6,312 nt of DNA from NCBI GenBank assembly GCA_046541575.1, contig JBKHDA010000090.1, forward strand, positions 1-6,312, in the 5' to 3' direction. A model generated the notes under the pieces. That model did not search any database and was not told where the DNA came from. It saw nothing but the letters and a program-made list of their open reading frames with translations. This document shows, piece by piece, positions 5,782 through 6,312 of the stretch. Every line of letters begins with the position of its first letter. The stretch's first letter is position 1. Source of the DNA: Halanaerobium sp046541575 (GTDB lineage: Bacteria; Bacillota; Halanaerobiia; Halanaerobiales; Halanaerobiaceae). A program made the position numbers and the translations under genes.

Positions 5782-6312
5782 AAAAGCTATATTATTAATT
5801 GGAAGTCCTAAAGGAATTGAAAGCTCATCTGCCAGTTTGGGAACTTATTTGCTGACTAAACTTGAAAAATATGATATTGAAACTGAAATACTCCACCTAT
5901 ATTCTGAAATAGCTAATCAGATTAAAGAAAAGATGTTTTTAGATAAGATAGAGGAGGCAGATTTTCTAGTCCTGGCAGCACCACTTTATGTTGATACCCT
6001 GCCGGCAAAAGTGATTAAGGCCTTAACTTTAATTGCAGAAAATAGAAAGAAGATTAATCGTGATAATCTTGATTACGGAAAGCTTAAGAGCTTTGCTGTA
6101 ATAGTTAACTGTGGTTTTCCAGAGTCAGAGCAGAATGAGACGGCTCTTAAAATCTATCAGGAATTTGCCCGAAAAGCTAAACTAAAATATCTTGGTGGAA
6201 TTGCAATCGGAATGGGGGGAGCTGTAAGTGGTAAATCTCTTTCTGAAATGGGAGGAATGGCAAAAGATTTGCTTGAGGGTCTAGATCAGGCCGCTGATGA
6301 TATTGTGAGAAA
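5771..6312 (+). CDS. Second flavodoxin-fold NAD(P)H-dependent oxidoreductase-like protein (3' end beyond window)
   Basis: The ATG at 5771 opens a frame of 180 codons that is still open at the right edge. The protein starts with strand KAILLI and the FMN phosphate-binding loop GSPKGIESSSASLGTYLL (11-28), then a second flavin-loop region APLYVDTLPAKVIKAL (70-85) and a strand ending in VNCGFPE (112-118). These are features of flavodoxin-like FMN/NAD(P)H oxidoreductases. Unlike its upstream neighbour it has an intact GSP-x-SS loop and only one visible cysteine (C114), so no iron-sulfur cluster is expected. The start lies within the end of the previous gene (overlap ATGACAATTAA) with AGGTG (5760-5764) 6 bases before it. 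The two proteins are complementary, one with the cysteine motif and one with the clear FMN loop, which suggests partners, but that is inference. The C-terminal part is outside the window. Confidence 0.85.
   Translation, partial: MTIKKAILLIGSPKGIESSSASLGTYLLTKLEKYDIETEILHLYSEIANQIKEKMFLDKIEEADFLVLAAPLYVDTLPAKVIKALTLIAENRKKINRDNLDYGKLKSFAVIVNCGFPESEQNETALKIYQEFARKAKLKYLGGIAIGMGGAVSGKSLSEMGGMAKDLLEGLDQAADDIVR

Overview
The window is AT-rich bacterial DNA with strong AGGAGG-type ribosome binding sites, textbook sigma-A promoters and a CtsR-type operator in front of clpB. CtsR control of clp genes is a Firmicutes trait, so the source is most likely a low-GC, probably anaerobic Firmicute. A clostridial ferredoxin fragment and two flavodoxin-fold redox proteins fit an anaerobe. 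From memory the protein style resembles Halanaerobiales, but this is inference and no search was run.

Layout. Minus strand, 1-1262: the 5' part of a small single-cluster ferredoxin gene runs off the left edge and has its own clear promoter. Upstream of it lies a complete Xer-type tyrosine recombinase gene that starts with GTG and has a weak hairpin terminator after its stop. Plus strand, 1410-4151: clpB, a complete ClpB/Hsp100 disaggregase, has a near-perfect promoter whose -35 region is covered by a CtsR box, and it ends at a strong intrinsic terminator. The recombinase and clpB are divergent. The gap between them holds a perfect 23-bp inverted repeat (1278-1360) that no annotated element explains.

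Plus strand, 4152-6312: just after the clpB terminator lies a 42-codon scrap that reads as the C-terminal end of a GNAT acetyltransferase (4193-4321). It is followed by an apparent operon. First comes an AAC(3)/YokD-family acetyl-CoA-dependent N-acetyltransferase, whose real start is probably the second ATG at 4344. Next is a flavodoxin-fold protein with a compact CxxCxxCx7C motif. Last is a second, cysteine-poor flavodoxin-fold protein that overlaps the previous gene by 11 bp and runs off the right edge.

How the parts relate. ClpB is a stress-induced chaperone unit with its own promoter, operator and terminator. The acetyltransferase and flavoprotein genes look co-transcribed, and the overlap suggests that the two flavoproteins work together. 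Their substrate cannot be read from the sequence. I see no CRISPR array, tRNA, rRNA or insertion sequence. The most unexplained signals are the inverted repeat, the GNAT remnant and the acetyltransferase-flavoprotein operon.
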